From NCBI GenBank assembly GCA_031256995.1, contig JAIRPL010000074.1, positions 1-35,420 on the forward strand: 35,420 nucleotides of DNA, in the 5' to 3' direction. Origin of the DNA: Puniceicoccales bacterium (GTDB lineage Bacteria > Verrucomicrobiota > Verrucomicrobiia > Opitutales > UBA953). The notes under the pieces are model-generated. The model was given only the letters and a program-made list of their open reading frames with translations. It made no database searches and was not told the DNA's origin. Of this stretch, positions 15,643-24,800 are shown piece by piece (the first letter of the stretch is position 1; the number at the start of each line of letters is the position of its first letter). A program made the translations under genes and the position numbers.

Positions 15643-15915
15643 ATGAGCACCACCCACATGCCAGCTTCCAACAACAAGACGACCATTCTCAAGGAATATC
15701 CCCGCCCCTATGATCCGGCGGCGGAGTGCGAACCCTATTACCCGATCAATAATCCGGAAAACAACGGGATCCACCAGCGCTACGTCAAAAACCTTGAGGA
15801 TTTTCCCAACGTCATCCTTTGCGGACGCCTCGCCGAGTACAAGTACTACAACATGGACGCCGTCATTGAACGCGCCCTTGCTTGCGCCGAAAAAGCCAAG
15901 GCAGAAACCGCATGA
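15643..15915 (+). CDS. Stand-alone C-terminal segment of UDP-galactopyranose mutase (Glf)
   Basis: The 90-aa product matches only the end of UDP-galactopyranose mutase. Full Glf is about 370-390 aa and needs an N-terminal FAD-binding Rossmann domain that is absent here. Recognisable family blocks are TTILKEYPRPYD (equivalent to the KTVISREY strand), ECEPYYPIN (the EPYYPVN block with a substrate-contacting Tyr) and NVILCGRLAEYKYYNMDAVI (the GGRLGxYxYxDMD block with a second Tyr that contacts substrate). The upstream sequence encodes an unrelated intact glycosyltransferase, so this is not a simple frameshift of a full gene in place. It has its own ATG, sits 14 bases after the GT2 stop, and overlaps the GtrA start by ATGA, so it is probably translated. 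It could be a degraded remnant or a repurposed mini-protein. Confidence 0.75.
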   Translation: MSTTHMPASNNKTTILKEYPRPYDPAAECEPYYPINNPENNGIHQRYVKNLEDFPNVILCGRLAEYKYYNMDAVIERALACAEKAKAETA

Positions 15916-16523
15916 AGAAGAAGGCATACGAGATACTGGGCGACTTGCGGGAATTCAGCCGGACGCGCTCCTGGGCCGGGTTTCAGCAAACGCGGGCTTA
16001 CTTTGCCTGCCGCCAGATTTTTTTCTACGGAATCATCGGATGCGGTTGCGCCGCCCTCGATTTTTTCCTCTACCTCCTTCTCTCCCGGGGGGTGGACTGG
16101 ACGCCCAAAATACTCTTCCTTGTGGATTCTTTCCAGAATCTTGCGCACATGGACCCCGAGTCCCTCAAGATTTTCCACAATGCCCATTGGAACGTCTATT
16201 TTCCGAATTTTTTGAGCGTCAATGCCGGGATTCTTTGCAGTTTCCTTTTGAACGCCTATTTCAATTTCAAACGCTCGGACAATCTGCATATCCGGGCGCT
16301 CAAGTTTTTTGCGGTTGGTTACTGCGGACTTTTTCTCTCGATGGCGATTTTGCGGTTTGGGGTCGTCGTTCTTCACGCCCCGGATTGGATGGTGAAGATA
16401 TTCTCCGCGCTCTTTGTCGCGGCCCTTCAGTTTTTTCTTAATAAATTTTTGGCCTTTGGAATGGCTGGAAAGCAGCCCGCCCGCCCGACCGACGCCTCCG
16501 CTTCTCCGGCGGATTCCGAATGA
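15912..16523 (+). CDS. GtrA-like membrane protein (putative lipid-linked sugar flippase)
   Basis: A 203-aa protein with four predicted membrane helices, as in the GtrA family: about 37-59 (IFFYGIIGCGCAALDFFLYL), 95-120 (FPNFLSVNAGILCSFLLNAY), 130-155 (ALKFFAVGYCGLFLSMAILR) and 160-183 (VKIFSALFVAALQFFLNKFL). The helix-ending motifs LNAYFNFKR and NKFLAFG are typical of the family. GtrA proteins are thought to move polyprenyl-phosphate-linked sugars across the inner membrane. The start ATG (15912) overlaps the stop of the Glf-like gene in an ATGA arrangement, implying translational coupling. A 10-codon longer in-frame start at 15882 is less likely. Flanked by two GT2 genes that could load its lipid-sugar cargo. 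Confidence 0.85.
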   Translation: MKKKAYEILGDLREFSRTRSWAGFQQTRAYFACRQIFFYGIIGCGCAALDFFLYLLLSRGVDWTPKILFLVDSFQNLAHMDPESLKIFHNAHWNVYFPNFLSVNAGILCSFLLNAYFNFKRSDNLHIRALKFFAVGYCGLFLSMAILRFGVVVLHAPDWMVKIFSALFVAALQFFLNKFLAFGMAGKQPARPTDASASPADSE

Positions 16524-16591
16524 AAGTTTTTCCATTTCTGGCTTGATCGGCCCTGCCTGCCCAATCACCCTCCGCCTCCTTTTCCGATATC

Positions 16592-17338
16592 ATGTCTCAG
16601 CTGCAAACAATGGAGGGAGCTTCGGGCGACTGTCTTTACATCATCATCCCGGCCTACAACGAGGCCGTGAACATTCCAGCGGTCGCCCGCGAATGGCATG
16701 AGGTTGTCGCCAAAACCGCCCACGGCTCGCGTCTGGTCATCATTAATGACGGAAGCAAGGACAACACCAAGGAAATCCTTGAATCCCTCCGCGAGGAGCT
16801 GCCCCTTCTCCACCCGATAACGAAGCCCAACGGCGGACACGGTTCCACGGTGCTCTACGGATATGACTATGCGATGAAAAACGGGGCCGATTTCGTCTTC
16901 CAGACCGATTCCGATGGCCAGACTCTCCCTGCGGAGTTTTGGCCCTTTTGGGAGCATCGTCACGAGTATGCCGCCCAAATCGGTCACCGCAATCGCCGCA
17001 AGGACGGATTTTCCCGCGTTTTTGTCACAAAAACGCTGAAGTTTGTTCTCTGGTTTGTCTTTCGCATTTCCGTCACGGACGCCAACACCCCGTTCCGGCT
17101 CATCCGCACGGATATTCTCCGGAAATACGTCCCCAAGATTCCGGAAAATTTCAACCTTTCCAACGTGATGCTCACGGTCTGCCTTCTTCGGTTCAAAGAA
17201 AAGGTGCGCTTCATTCCCATCACCTTCCGTCCCCGCCAAGGCGGCGTCAATTCGATCAACCTTCCCAAAATCTTCAGGATCGGCTGGCAGGCCATAAAGG
17301 ATTTCCGGCGGATCAAAAAAGAGTTGGCCAAGGAATAG
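16592..17338 (+). CDS. Family 2 glycosyltransferase
   Basis: A 248-aa GT-A glycosyltransferase. It shows YIIIPAYNEAVNIPAV at about residues 16-31, LVIINDGSKDNTKEIL at the nucleotide site, and FVFQTDSDGQTLPAEFW with the DxD-type metal motif. GHRNRRKDGFSRVFVT and DANTPFRLI follow the pattern of DPM/GtrB-like enzymes that recognise polyprenyl phosphate. It lacks C-terminal membrane segments, ending in a basic helical tail (FRRIKKELAKE). The gene follows GtrA by 68 bases on the same strand and completes the small glycan module. Confidence 0.87.
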   Translation: MSQLQTMEGASGDCLYIIIPAYNEAVNIPAVAREWHEVVAKTAHGSRLVIINDGSKDNTKEILESLREELPLLHPITKPNGGHGSTVLYGYDYAMKNGADFVFQTDSDGQTLPAEFWPFWEHRHEYAAQIGHRNRRKDGFSRVFVTKTLKFVLWFVFRISVTDANTPFRLIRTDILRKYVPKIPENFNLSNVMLTVCLLRFKEKVRFIPITFRPRQGGVNSINLPKIFRIGWQAIKDFRRIKKELAKE

Positions 17339-17658
17339 TCCGCCCATTTCGGAGGGGAGGGGCGTCCCATCCGAGGACGAATTTTCAGGCAGAAGTGGCG
17401 GAGAGACCGAAAGCGGAAAAAGATGGCCGGGAAACGGCGGCGACCCTCCCCCAAAAAAGCGCGTGAAGCCGCGACGGGGGCGGCGCCGGATCCAAGGCGC
17501 ATCACCATCGGGGAGGCCGGTACCCGACCCAGAAGAGGCGAAAAAAGGGTATCCGCGAAGGCAACGAGCTGAATTCCGGCAAACGGATGAGACAAAAACT
17601 GGATTCCCCATGCCTAAGCCATTTGCCCTCCGCGCCATTTCCAGCATTTTTTGCGCGG
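17339..17658. other. Intergenic region with no supported gene
   Basis: The 320 bases between the second glycosyltransferase and the SMUG1-type gene are purine-rich in the first half (GAAAGCGGAAAAAGATGG, CCCCCAAAAAAGCGCG). Frames on either strand lack domains and coding character. The boundary of a transcription unit probably falls here, but I see no convincing terminator or promoter. Confidence 0.4.
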
Positions 17659-18480
17659 ATGACATCCATGCCAGAAACCAGTGCCAGCCGGCTCATGGGC
17701 GCCACCAAGGCCCTTTCAGCGGAACTCAACGCCCTGCGCTTTTCCCCGCCCGTCTCCCATGTCTACAATCCGCTGGACTATGCGTGGGAAATTCATGCCG
17801 AGTACCTGCGCCGCCATGCCTCCGGGACCAAGCGCGTCATTTTTCTCGGCATGAACCCAGGCCCGTTCGGGATGGCTCAGACTGGCGTGCCGTTTGGCGA
17901 GGTGAATGCCGTGCGTGACTTCCTTGGCCTCTATGGCCTCGTCGGCTCGCCCGCGCGCGAGCATCCCGGAAAACCCGTGGAAGGCTTTGCCTGCCCGCGT
18001 TCCGAAGTCAGCGGGCGCCGCCTTTGGGGGCTTTTTGCCAGGCGTTTCCAGACCGCCGAGGAATTCGCGCGCGATCATTATGTCCACAACTACTGCCCTC
18101 TGCTCTTTCTCGAAAACACAAGGCAAGGCCGGAATCTGACCCCCGATTCCCTGCCCGCGTCGGAGGCCTTCCCCCTCTACTCGGCCTGCGACACCTTCCT
18201 GCGCCTGCTCACGGACACCCTGCGGCCACGCTATGTCGTGGGTGTGGGCGGATTTGCGGAGGCCCGCGCCGCCGAGGCGCTGGCAGGGCGCCCCGTGCAG
18301 GTCCTGCGCATCCTGCACCCCAGCCCCGCGTCCCCCGCCGCCAACAAGGACTGGGAGGGGGCGGCCACCGCCGCGCTCGAGGCCGCCGGCGTCTGGCAGG
18401 CCGGCCAGCCACCGGCACGGGCGGATGCGCCCGATTGCAATCATGCCGCCCTGCCGCTATTCCCGGAGCATGAAAAATAG
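17659..18480 (+). CDS. SMUG1-type uracil-DNA glycosylase
   Basis: SMUG1 removes uracil and oxidised pyrimidines from DNA to start base excision repair. The 273-aa product contains the near-diagnostic motif FLGMNPGPFGMAQTGVPFGE at about 61-80, whose Asn belongs to the catalytic pocket, and the minor-groove intercalation loop motif ILHPSPASPAANKDW at about 217-231, which parallels HPSPRNPQANKGW in animal SMUG1. YNPLDYAWEIH near residue 34 also matches the animal protein. The ATG at 17659 (or 17668) fits; a longer start at 17587 adds non-family sequence. The C-terminal 40 residues are low-complexity. The last 11 bases overlap the start of the IspD-TrpF gene, so the two are translationally linked. 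Confidence 0.9.
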   Translation: MTSMPETSASRLMGATKALSAELNALRFSPPVSHVYNPLDYAWEIHAEYLRRHASGTKRVIFLGMNPGPFGMAQTGVPFGEVNAVRDFLGLYGLVGSPAREHPGKPVEGFACPRSEVSGRRLWGLFARRFQTAEEFARDHYVHNYCPLLFLENTRQGRNLTPDSLPASEAFPLYSACDTFLRLLTDTLRPRYVVGVGGFAEARAAEALAGRPVQVLRILHPSPASPAANKDWEGAATAALEAAGVWQAGQPPARADAPDCNHAALPLFPEHEK

Positions 18481-19879
18481 TACGGAGGAAGGCCATGACC
18501 CCGCCCCCCGCGTCTCGTTTGCCATCCTGCTTGCGGGCGGAAGCGGAAGCCGGATGCGCGGGGCCGTGCGGGACAAATGCCTTGAGCCGCTTTCCGGCCT
18601 GCCCGTCATCGCGCATTCCGCCAGGGCTTTTCTTGAGTCCGGGGCGGTTGGCGGCTTTGTGGTCGTGCACCGCGATGACGCCCAGCGTGCCGCCATTGAG
18701 GAGGCTTTTGCCCTGGTGCCCGGAATGCGTGGCGCGGGCGCGCCCGGCGTCCTCTGGGCGCAAGGTGGCGCCGAGCGCCAGGATTCCGTCCTGAGCGGCC
18801 TGGAGGCCTGCCCCCCGGAAACGGATCTCGCATTCATCCACGACACCGCGCGCCCGCTCATCCACCCCGAGACCATCCGCGCCCTGGCCCGCTCCGCCGG
18901 CGAGCACGGTGCCGCCGTGGCGGCGCACCGCGTCAGCGACACCATCAAGCGCATCCGGGCGGGGGACGTGCCGGGGCTGCCGGCCTCCTTGGAGGATCTT
19001 GACCGCTCGACACTCTGGGGGATGGAGACGCCGCAAGTCTTCCGCCATGCGCTCATCCTCAAGGCCCTCCGCGAGGTGGCCCGCCTCGGTTTGCATGTCA
19101 CCGACGATGTTGCCGCCGCCACGCGCGCCGGGCACGGCGTGGCCCTTGTCGAGTCCGCGCACCCCAACCCCAAGCTTACCACCCCTGGCGACATTCCGCT
19201 CCTTGCCCACCTGCTTTCCGCCCGGGAGGCCTCCGCCGCGCCGCGCGGCAGGCTGGTGAAGCTATGCGGCGTCACCCGCGCCGGGGATGCCCGCATGGCG
19301 CTTGCGCTCGGCGTTGCCTTCGTCGGCGTCAACGCTTGGGAGCATTCCCCCCGTTGTGTCCGTTGGGAGGACATGCCGGCCCTGCTGGAGGCCATTCCCC
19401 AAGGAAAGCGCGTCTATGTGGACGTGGATCCCGATGATGCCTCGCTGGCCCGGGCGCTGGGGCTTGGTTTTGACTTTGCCCAGATTCACTTTGACCCCGG
19501 GGCGCCGGGCATCCGCGAGCGCGCCGCCCGTTGGAGCGCCCTGGCCATGCCTTCCAGGCTCTGGCTTGCCCCGAGGCTTGCCCCCGGCGCCCCCTGGCCT
19601 GAATGGGTGTCGCCCCTGGCGCAAACCTTTCTCTTTGACGCCTACAAGGCCGGCTCTTTCGGCGGCACGGGATGCCTGGCCGATTCCGCGCGATTCGATG
19701 AGATCCGGCGCGCCTGCCCGGGGAGGCGCTGGGGCCTTGCCGGGGGCCTTGGGCCGGAAACCCTTCCCGCCCTGCGCCATGTCGCGCCCGATTTCTTCGA
19801 CTTGAACAGCGGTGTGGAGGAGGCCCCAGGCATGAAATCCGCCGAAAAGCTTCGCGCAGCCATGGCGGCCCTTGCGTGA
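18470..19879 (+). CDS. IspD-TrpF fusion: MEP cytidylyltransferase / phosphoribosylanthranilate isomerase
   Basis: A 469-aa two-domain protein. Residues about 14-250 are IspD, which makes CDP-methylerythritol in the MEP isoprenoid pathway: FAILLAGGSGSRMRG with RDKCLEPLSG (nucleotide loop with Lys), AFIHDTARPLI, METPQVF, VTDDVAAA and NPKLTTPGDIPLL are all in order. Residues about 260-469 are TrpF, which isomerises phosphoribosylanthranilate in tryptophan synthesis: LVKLCGVTR with the general base Cys266, HSPRCV, FDAYKAGSFGGTG with the general acid Asp390, GLAGGLGPETL and NSGVEEAPGMKS. The Cys-Asp spacing fits TrpF. No stop or frameshift separates the domains, and both keep their catalytic residues, so both are probably active. 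The start ATG at 18470 overlaps the SMUG1 gene by 11 bases; pdxH follows 53 bases later. No other trp or isp genes are in the window. Confidence 0.9.
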   Translation: MKNSTEEGHDPAPRVSFAILLAGGSGSRMRGAVRDKCLEPLSGLPVIAHSARAFLESGAVGGFVVVHRDDAQRAAIEEAFALVPGMRGAGAPGVLWAQGGAERQDSVLSGLEACPPETDLAFIHDTARPLIHPETIRALARSAGEHGAAVAAHRVSDTIKRIRAGDVPGLPASLEDLDRSTLWGMETPQVFRHALILKALREVARLGLHVTDDVAAATRAGHGVALVESAHPNPKLTTPGDIPLLAHLLSAREASAAPRGRLVKLCGVTRAGDARMALALGVAFVGVNAWEHSPRCVRWEDMPALLEAIPQGKRVYVDVDPDDASLARALGLGFDFAQIHFDPGAPGIRERAARWSALAMPSRLWLAPRLAPGAPWPEWVSPLAQTFLFDAYKAGSFGGTGCLADSARFDEIRRACPGRRWGLAGGLGPETLPALRHVAPDFFDLNSGVEEAPGMKSAEKLRAAMAALA

Positions 19880-19932
19880 GGCCGGCATCCTGATTGCCTT
19901 CCAGGCCCAAGCCACGAAACATCCCCCGCCCA

Positions 19933-20577
19933 ATGGACATCGCGGAACTGCGAAAGGAATATACGAAGGAGGGCCTGAGCCGGGAAATGCTGGCCCCGGA
20001 GCCGTTCTCCCAATTTGAGGCATGGTTTTCCCAGGCCACAAAATCCGGGGTGCTTGAGCCTAATGCCATGAGCCTGGCCACGGCCGACGCCTCCGGCGCG
20101 CCCTCCTGCCGCACGGTGCTGTTGAAATTGTTCGACGCGGACGGCTTCGTTTTTTTCACCAATTACACGAGCCGGAAGGCGGAGGAGATCGCCGCCAACG
20201 CCCGTGCCGCGCTGCTTTTCCCCTGGCTGGCCTTGGAGCGGCAGGTGCAGGTCACCGGCACGGTCGAGAAGATCGGGACGTCGGAGTCCCTGCGCTACTT
20301 TCTCTCCCGCCCCTATGGCAGCCAGCTTGGCGCCTGGGTCTCGCACCAGAGCAGTGTGATTTCCTCCCGCTCGCTCCTGCTGAAAAAACTCGATGAGATG
20401 AGGCGGAAATTCCTCGAGGGCAGGGTGCCCCTTCCCGATTTCTGGGGCGGCTACCGCGTCATCCCGCAGGCTGTCGAATTCTGGCAGGGGCGCCCCAACC
20501 GCCTGCATGACCGCTTTCTCTACACGAAGGACGCGGCAGCCCCGTCCGGTTGGAAGATTGAACGCCTTGCCCCCTGA
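19933..20577 (+). CDS. pdxH: Pyridoxamine 5'-phosphate oxidase
   Basis: PdxH uses FMN and oxygen to convert pyridoxine or pyridoxamine phosphate to pyridoxal phosphate. The 214-aa product has the usual length and motifs: RTVLLKLFDADGFVFFTNY with YTSRKAEEI (FMN site), RQVQVTGTVEKI, YFLSRPYGSQLGAWVSHQSS, and the C-terminal signature VEFWQGRPNRLHDR. The start at 19933 (MDIAELRKEY) matches the family's N-terminal helix; an in-frame ATG 13 codons upstream adds a Pro-rich segment. It follows the IspD-TrpF gene by 53 bases in the same direction, probably one transcript. Confidence 0.95.
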   Translation: MDIAELRKEYTKEGLSREMLAPEPFSQFEAWFSQATKSGVLEPNAMSLATADASGAPSCRTVLLKLFDADGFVFFTNYTSRKAEEIAANARAALLFPWLALERQVQVTGTVEKIGTSESLRYFLSRPYGSQLGAWVSHQSSVISSRSLLLKKLDEMRRKFLEGRVPLPDFWGGYRVIPQAVEFWQGRPNRLHDRFLYTKDAAAPSGWKIERLAP

Positions 20578-20609
20578 CGCCCCCCCCCTCTCCCCCATCG
20601 CCAATCCAC

Positions 20610-21734
20610 ATGCACATCGAGATCACCCAGTTGCTGGAACACGAGATCTGCCACCACGCCTCCACCGACCTTCTTTTGACAAGCAAGGGGAACCGTGTCT
20701 TCGCGGAGCGCCGCCCGCCATCCGCCGCGCCCGTGCGCGCGGAGGTGCTCCTCCCGGTGCGCGGCTGGAAACGCTGTCTCCTGCCCTTTCGTGTCGCCCG
20801 CCGTGCCTGCCGTCTGGACAAGATGAACGTTGTTCCTGTCGAAGGCGGCCTGGTCATCCTTCATCAAGGGAGGATCTATCGCGCCGAGTGGCCTGCCGAT
20901 GCCCCGGACAAGTCGAACCTCACCCCCGTCCAGACCGGCATCCTGCGCAATTGCCGTAATGTGCTGCACCAGTCCATTTGCGTGCTTGATGGCGGGCGCA
21001 CGCTCTATTTTGGGGAATATGGCGCGAACCCGGGGCGGGGTGAGGTGCCTGTCTGGCGCAGCCGCGACGCCGGGCGCTCCTGGGAGGTCGCCTTCCTTTT
21101 CCCGCCGGGGAAAATCAAGCACATCCATGGCTGCTACCATGACCCTTTTGAGGACAGGATCTGGACGCTCACCGGGGACTTCGCCGGCGAGTGCTACCTG
21201 CTTTGTTCCGACCGGGATTTCCAAAATGTCGAATGGATCGGCAACGGGGCGCAGGAATACCGCGCCTGCAACCTGTTTTTTGAGCCGGACGGCATTCACT
21301 GGGTCATGGATTCCCAGCTGCAGGATTCCCGGCATATCCGGCTTGACCGCGCCACACGCCGCATCTCGCAAGGGAAGGTTTTCCCCGGCCCCGGCTGGTA
21401 TTTCAAACGCCTTGCCGGAGGCTGGAAACTGGCCACCACGGCTGTCGAGATCGGCCCCGGCGTGCATGACAATTTTGCCCATGTCCTTGCGACGCGTGAT
21501 TTTGAGGAGTGGACGGAGGTCGCGCGCTTCCGCCATGACGGGCTTCCCAAGCGTTACTTCAAGTTTGGCGTGCTCGCGTTCGCCGATGGCGGGCAGGCCG
21601 AGGACGCATTTTACATGTTTGGGGAGGCCCTGCGCGGCATTGAGGGGCGCATCGCGCTTTGCCGCCTGAAAGGGATCCCGGACCCGAAACCGGCCATGGC
21701 CATCACGCCGGAGAACAAAAGCGTCCCGACGTGA
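20610..21734 (+). CDS. Sialidase/BNR-like beta-propeller protein, function unknown
   Basis: A 374-aa cytoplasmic-looking protein (no signal peptide) that appears to be a beta-propeller. An Asp-box-like motif SRDAGRSWEV is at about residue 151, and propeller-style strands recur: GGRTLYFGEYG, DRIWTLTGDFAGECYLL, DGIHWVMDSQLQDSRHI and WTEVARFRHDGLPKRYFKF. It resembles BNR/sialidase-superfamily proteins, but I see no full set of sialidase catalytic residues (Arg triad, Tyr-Glu), so enzymatic activity is doubtful. It starts 32 bases after pdxH and is followed by a 99-base gap before the giant autotransporter gene. Confidence 0.6.
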   Translation: MHIEITQLLEHEICHHASTDLLLTSKGNRVFAERRPPSAAPVRAEVLLPVRGWKRCLLPFRVARRACRLDKMNVVPVEGGLVILHQGRIYRAEWPADAPDKSNLTPVQTGILRNCRNVLHQSICVLDGGRTLYFGEYGANPGRGEVPVWRSRDAGRSWEVAFLFPPGKIKHIHGCYHDPFEDRIWTLTGDFAGECYLLCSDRDFQNVEWIGNGAQEYRACNLFFEPDGIHWVMDSQLQDSRHIRLDRATRRISQGKVFPGPGWYFKRLAGGWKLATTAVEIGPGVHDNFAHVLATRDFEEWTEVARFRHDGLPKRYFKFGVLAFADGGQAEDAFYMFGEALRGIEGRIALCRLKGIPDPKPAMAITPENKSVPT

Positions 21735-21833
21735 CGGAAAAAAGTGAAAAGTCTCGACATTTGTGGCCTTCCAACGAGCATTGGGCACAGGTTTTGAGAA
21801 GAATTTGCAAACCAACACAACTCTTTGTCTCCC

Positions 21834-24800
21834 ATGAAATTACAACCATCTTCCCCCCGCAGGAGCCGCCTTGTGAAGGCCGCACTTTTAGCCGCAACCA
21901 GCCTCTCGGTATTTTCCCAGCCCGCGCGCGCGGATGTTCTCTCGCACAGCGGCGATTTCACGTGGGACGCGAATGACGCTTCGGCAATCTGGGTCGGAAG
22001 CGGCGGCGGCAGTGCCGCATGGGGCGTGGGCGGGCCGCATCAAGCCGTCCTTGCTGGTGGCGTTGTCTCGCTTTCGGGGGAAATCGTCCTCACCGGATTG
22101 CTTTCGGATATCGATCCTGGATTGCGCGTCTCGGACGCCGGCACCGTGATTGACACGGGCGCGGGGTATTTCTCCGGAACCGGGGGCATTGTTTTTGGCA
22201 ACGGGGGCACGATTCGTGGCGGCGGGCAGAGCACGTACGACGGCGGGACCCTCGTCAGCGGAGGCACCCTCACCCTTGGCGGCACGGGCCAGGCCGCCCC
22301 CCTGTCCGGCGGCGTCCTCGGTTCGGGTGCGGTCACCCTCGCGGCCGGCGCAACCTTGAACATCGCCGCGGCGGCGGCTGGAAATCTTTCCAACTTTTTC
22401 TTCAACAACGACATCGTCTCCACCGGCGACAACACCTCCCTTGCCATCTCCGCCCAGCATGGCACCACCACGCAGAAGGATAATGTGCGGCTTGGCGGCA
22501 GCGTCGTTTTGCGCGGGGACATCCTCCTCAAAGGCAATGGCGCCGACGTCGCCTCGTTCACGCTTGGAGGGGACACCACGGTGGGCGGAAAACTTCGCGT
22601 GGAAAACGCCACGTTGCAAATTGGCAATGGCGGCAATGGAGGTTCGCTGGCGTTCACAGGCCCCGACGGCATTGAGCTTGCCGCCGGATCCAAGGCCATT
22701 TTTGACCGTTCCAACACCGTTGGCGGCGCTCCGGAAAGCATCTCCCTTGGCGCCGCCATCTCGGGCGACGGCATCTTCATCAAACGGGGCGAGAGCGCGC
22801 TGACACTTGACGGGGTTTTGTCCACCACGAAGGGGCTTGCCGTCGAAAAGGGGTCCCTGACGCTCACGCGCGCGGTGGGCGGCGCATTTGGGGGCGACTC
22901 CGGGTCCATCCGGGTCACCGGTGTGACGAGCAGGCTGGAGCTTGCCCAGGCGTCTGCCCTCGCCGGCGCCTTGGGAGTCCCGGTTTCCGTCGAGGCCGGG
23001 GGCACCCTTGCCGCGCAGGATTACAATCCCGTTGGCGCGCTTGCGCTCGACTCGGGCAATTTGCTTGTCGCCAGGGGGGGGAGCGCGGGCAACGCGCAGT
23101 CCTTCGCCCTGGGGTCGACCGTCAATGTCTCCGCCACGGGTGGCTCTCCCTCGGACATCAAGGATTCCTTCATCTCCGTCGCCGCAGGCGTTGTGTCGAA
23201 CCACGGGGTGCATCTTTCCGAGACGGGCACGACATTCAATGTCGCCGCCAATGCCCGCCTCACCATTGCCGTGCCCTTGCTCAACGCCGGCTCCACCGGC
23301 AACGCCGCCAGGCTGGTCAAGACAGGGGAGGGCTGGCTTGTCCTGAATGGCGACAGCTCCAATGGTTTTTCCGGCGGGGTGACGCTTGCCGCGGGCGTCC
23401 TCGTCCTCAACTCTCCCCGCGCCTTGAATGCCAATGGCGTGGCCCATGCGGTCACAGGGGAGAGCACCCTTGTCCTGCAGACATCCGGTAATTACGGCGC
23501 GCCTTGGAATATCGGGGCGAATCTCTCCGTCAAAAACACCGACCCCGCCACGCTTTCCGGGAAACTGACCGGCAGCGGCGTGCTTGTGAAGGAGGGGACG
23601 GGATCCCTCGTGCTTGCCCACGCTGAAAACACCAATGCCGGCCTTGGCGTGAAAATTCGCGAGGGCACCCTCGAGATTGCCGACAGAAATGCCTTGGGAT
23701 CGGGACCTTTGACACTCGACGGGGGCACCCTCCTGCTTTCCGGCCTTGAGCCGCAAAAGGATTTCTCGTTCCAGATCAATCCAGTCACCGTCACTCGCGA
23801 CAGCCGTCTGCATGTCGAGTCCGGCCTTTCCCGGACCTTCATTGGCACGATGGGCAATGGCGGCACCCAAGCCTCGCTCGAAAAGACGGGGAGCGGAAAA
23901 CTTGTCTTCAAGGGGGTCTCGAGTGTGCCGTCGCTGAACATCTCGGCGGGCCAGTTCATTGTCTCCGGCGCGGGCGTGGCTTGGAATGGAAGTGTGACCG
24001 TGGCCAATGACACAACCTTTGGCGTCACGGACGGCGCGACGGCGAACAATGTCACCGTCAGAAATGGCGGCACCTTTGTCAGTGGCCCCGGAAACGTTGC
24101 CAGGCTGGAGCTTGGTGGCGGCACCGGCCTCTCCCCGGTCATCCTCCCTGAAGTCGCCGGCGTGACCCAGGTGGCGGAGCTTGCCGGCACGGCGGCCGGC
24201 CTGATGCTCGACCCCTCCCTGCTTGTTTCCAAGTTTGAGGAGGCGATCGCCAGCGGCACCCCCATTCCCATTCTGGATTACGGCACCAACGGACTTTCCA
24301 CCGCCCCTGCCTGGGGCATCAAAAATGAGGACATCTACCGTCCGGACCTCTCGGTGGCCGACACCGGGACGGGTTATGTGCTCAACGTCACCGGGCAAAT
24401 GTACGCCGTCCTCGTCTGGAACGGAACCGCCGTGAACAGATCGTGGGACACGACCTCCAGGATTTGGAAAAACACCGGGAAATCCGACGCCCCGGACCGT
24501 TTTCTTCAAGGTGACGAGGTGGTTTTTGATGCCACGTCCGCCGCGGCCGGGCACGAGATCAACATTCCCGGCGCGGTCTCCCCGCGCAGTGTCAAGGTGG
24601 ACACCCCGGATGAGAACCTCGGCTACGTTTTCACATCCACAAGCGGCGGAAAGATCACGGGCGGAACGACATTGGTGAAGACCGGCCCCGGCTCCCTCAT
24701 CATCAAGAACAGCAATGACTACACGGCCAGCGGCACGTGGGGCACGGAGATCCGTGGCGGCACGGTCCGCGCGGAGACCGAGAACGCCCTTGGGGCGGCC

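Noticed and set aside
21888-24554. 888-codon open frame on the minus strand
   Set aside because: Antisense shadow of the autotransporter passenger. High GC and biased codon use keep this frame open; the plus strand carries the signal peptide, repeats and barrel.
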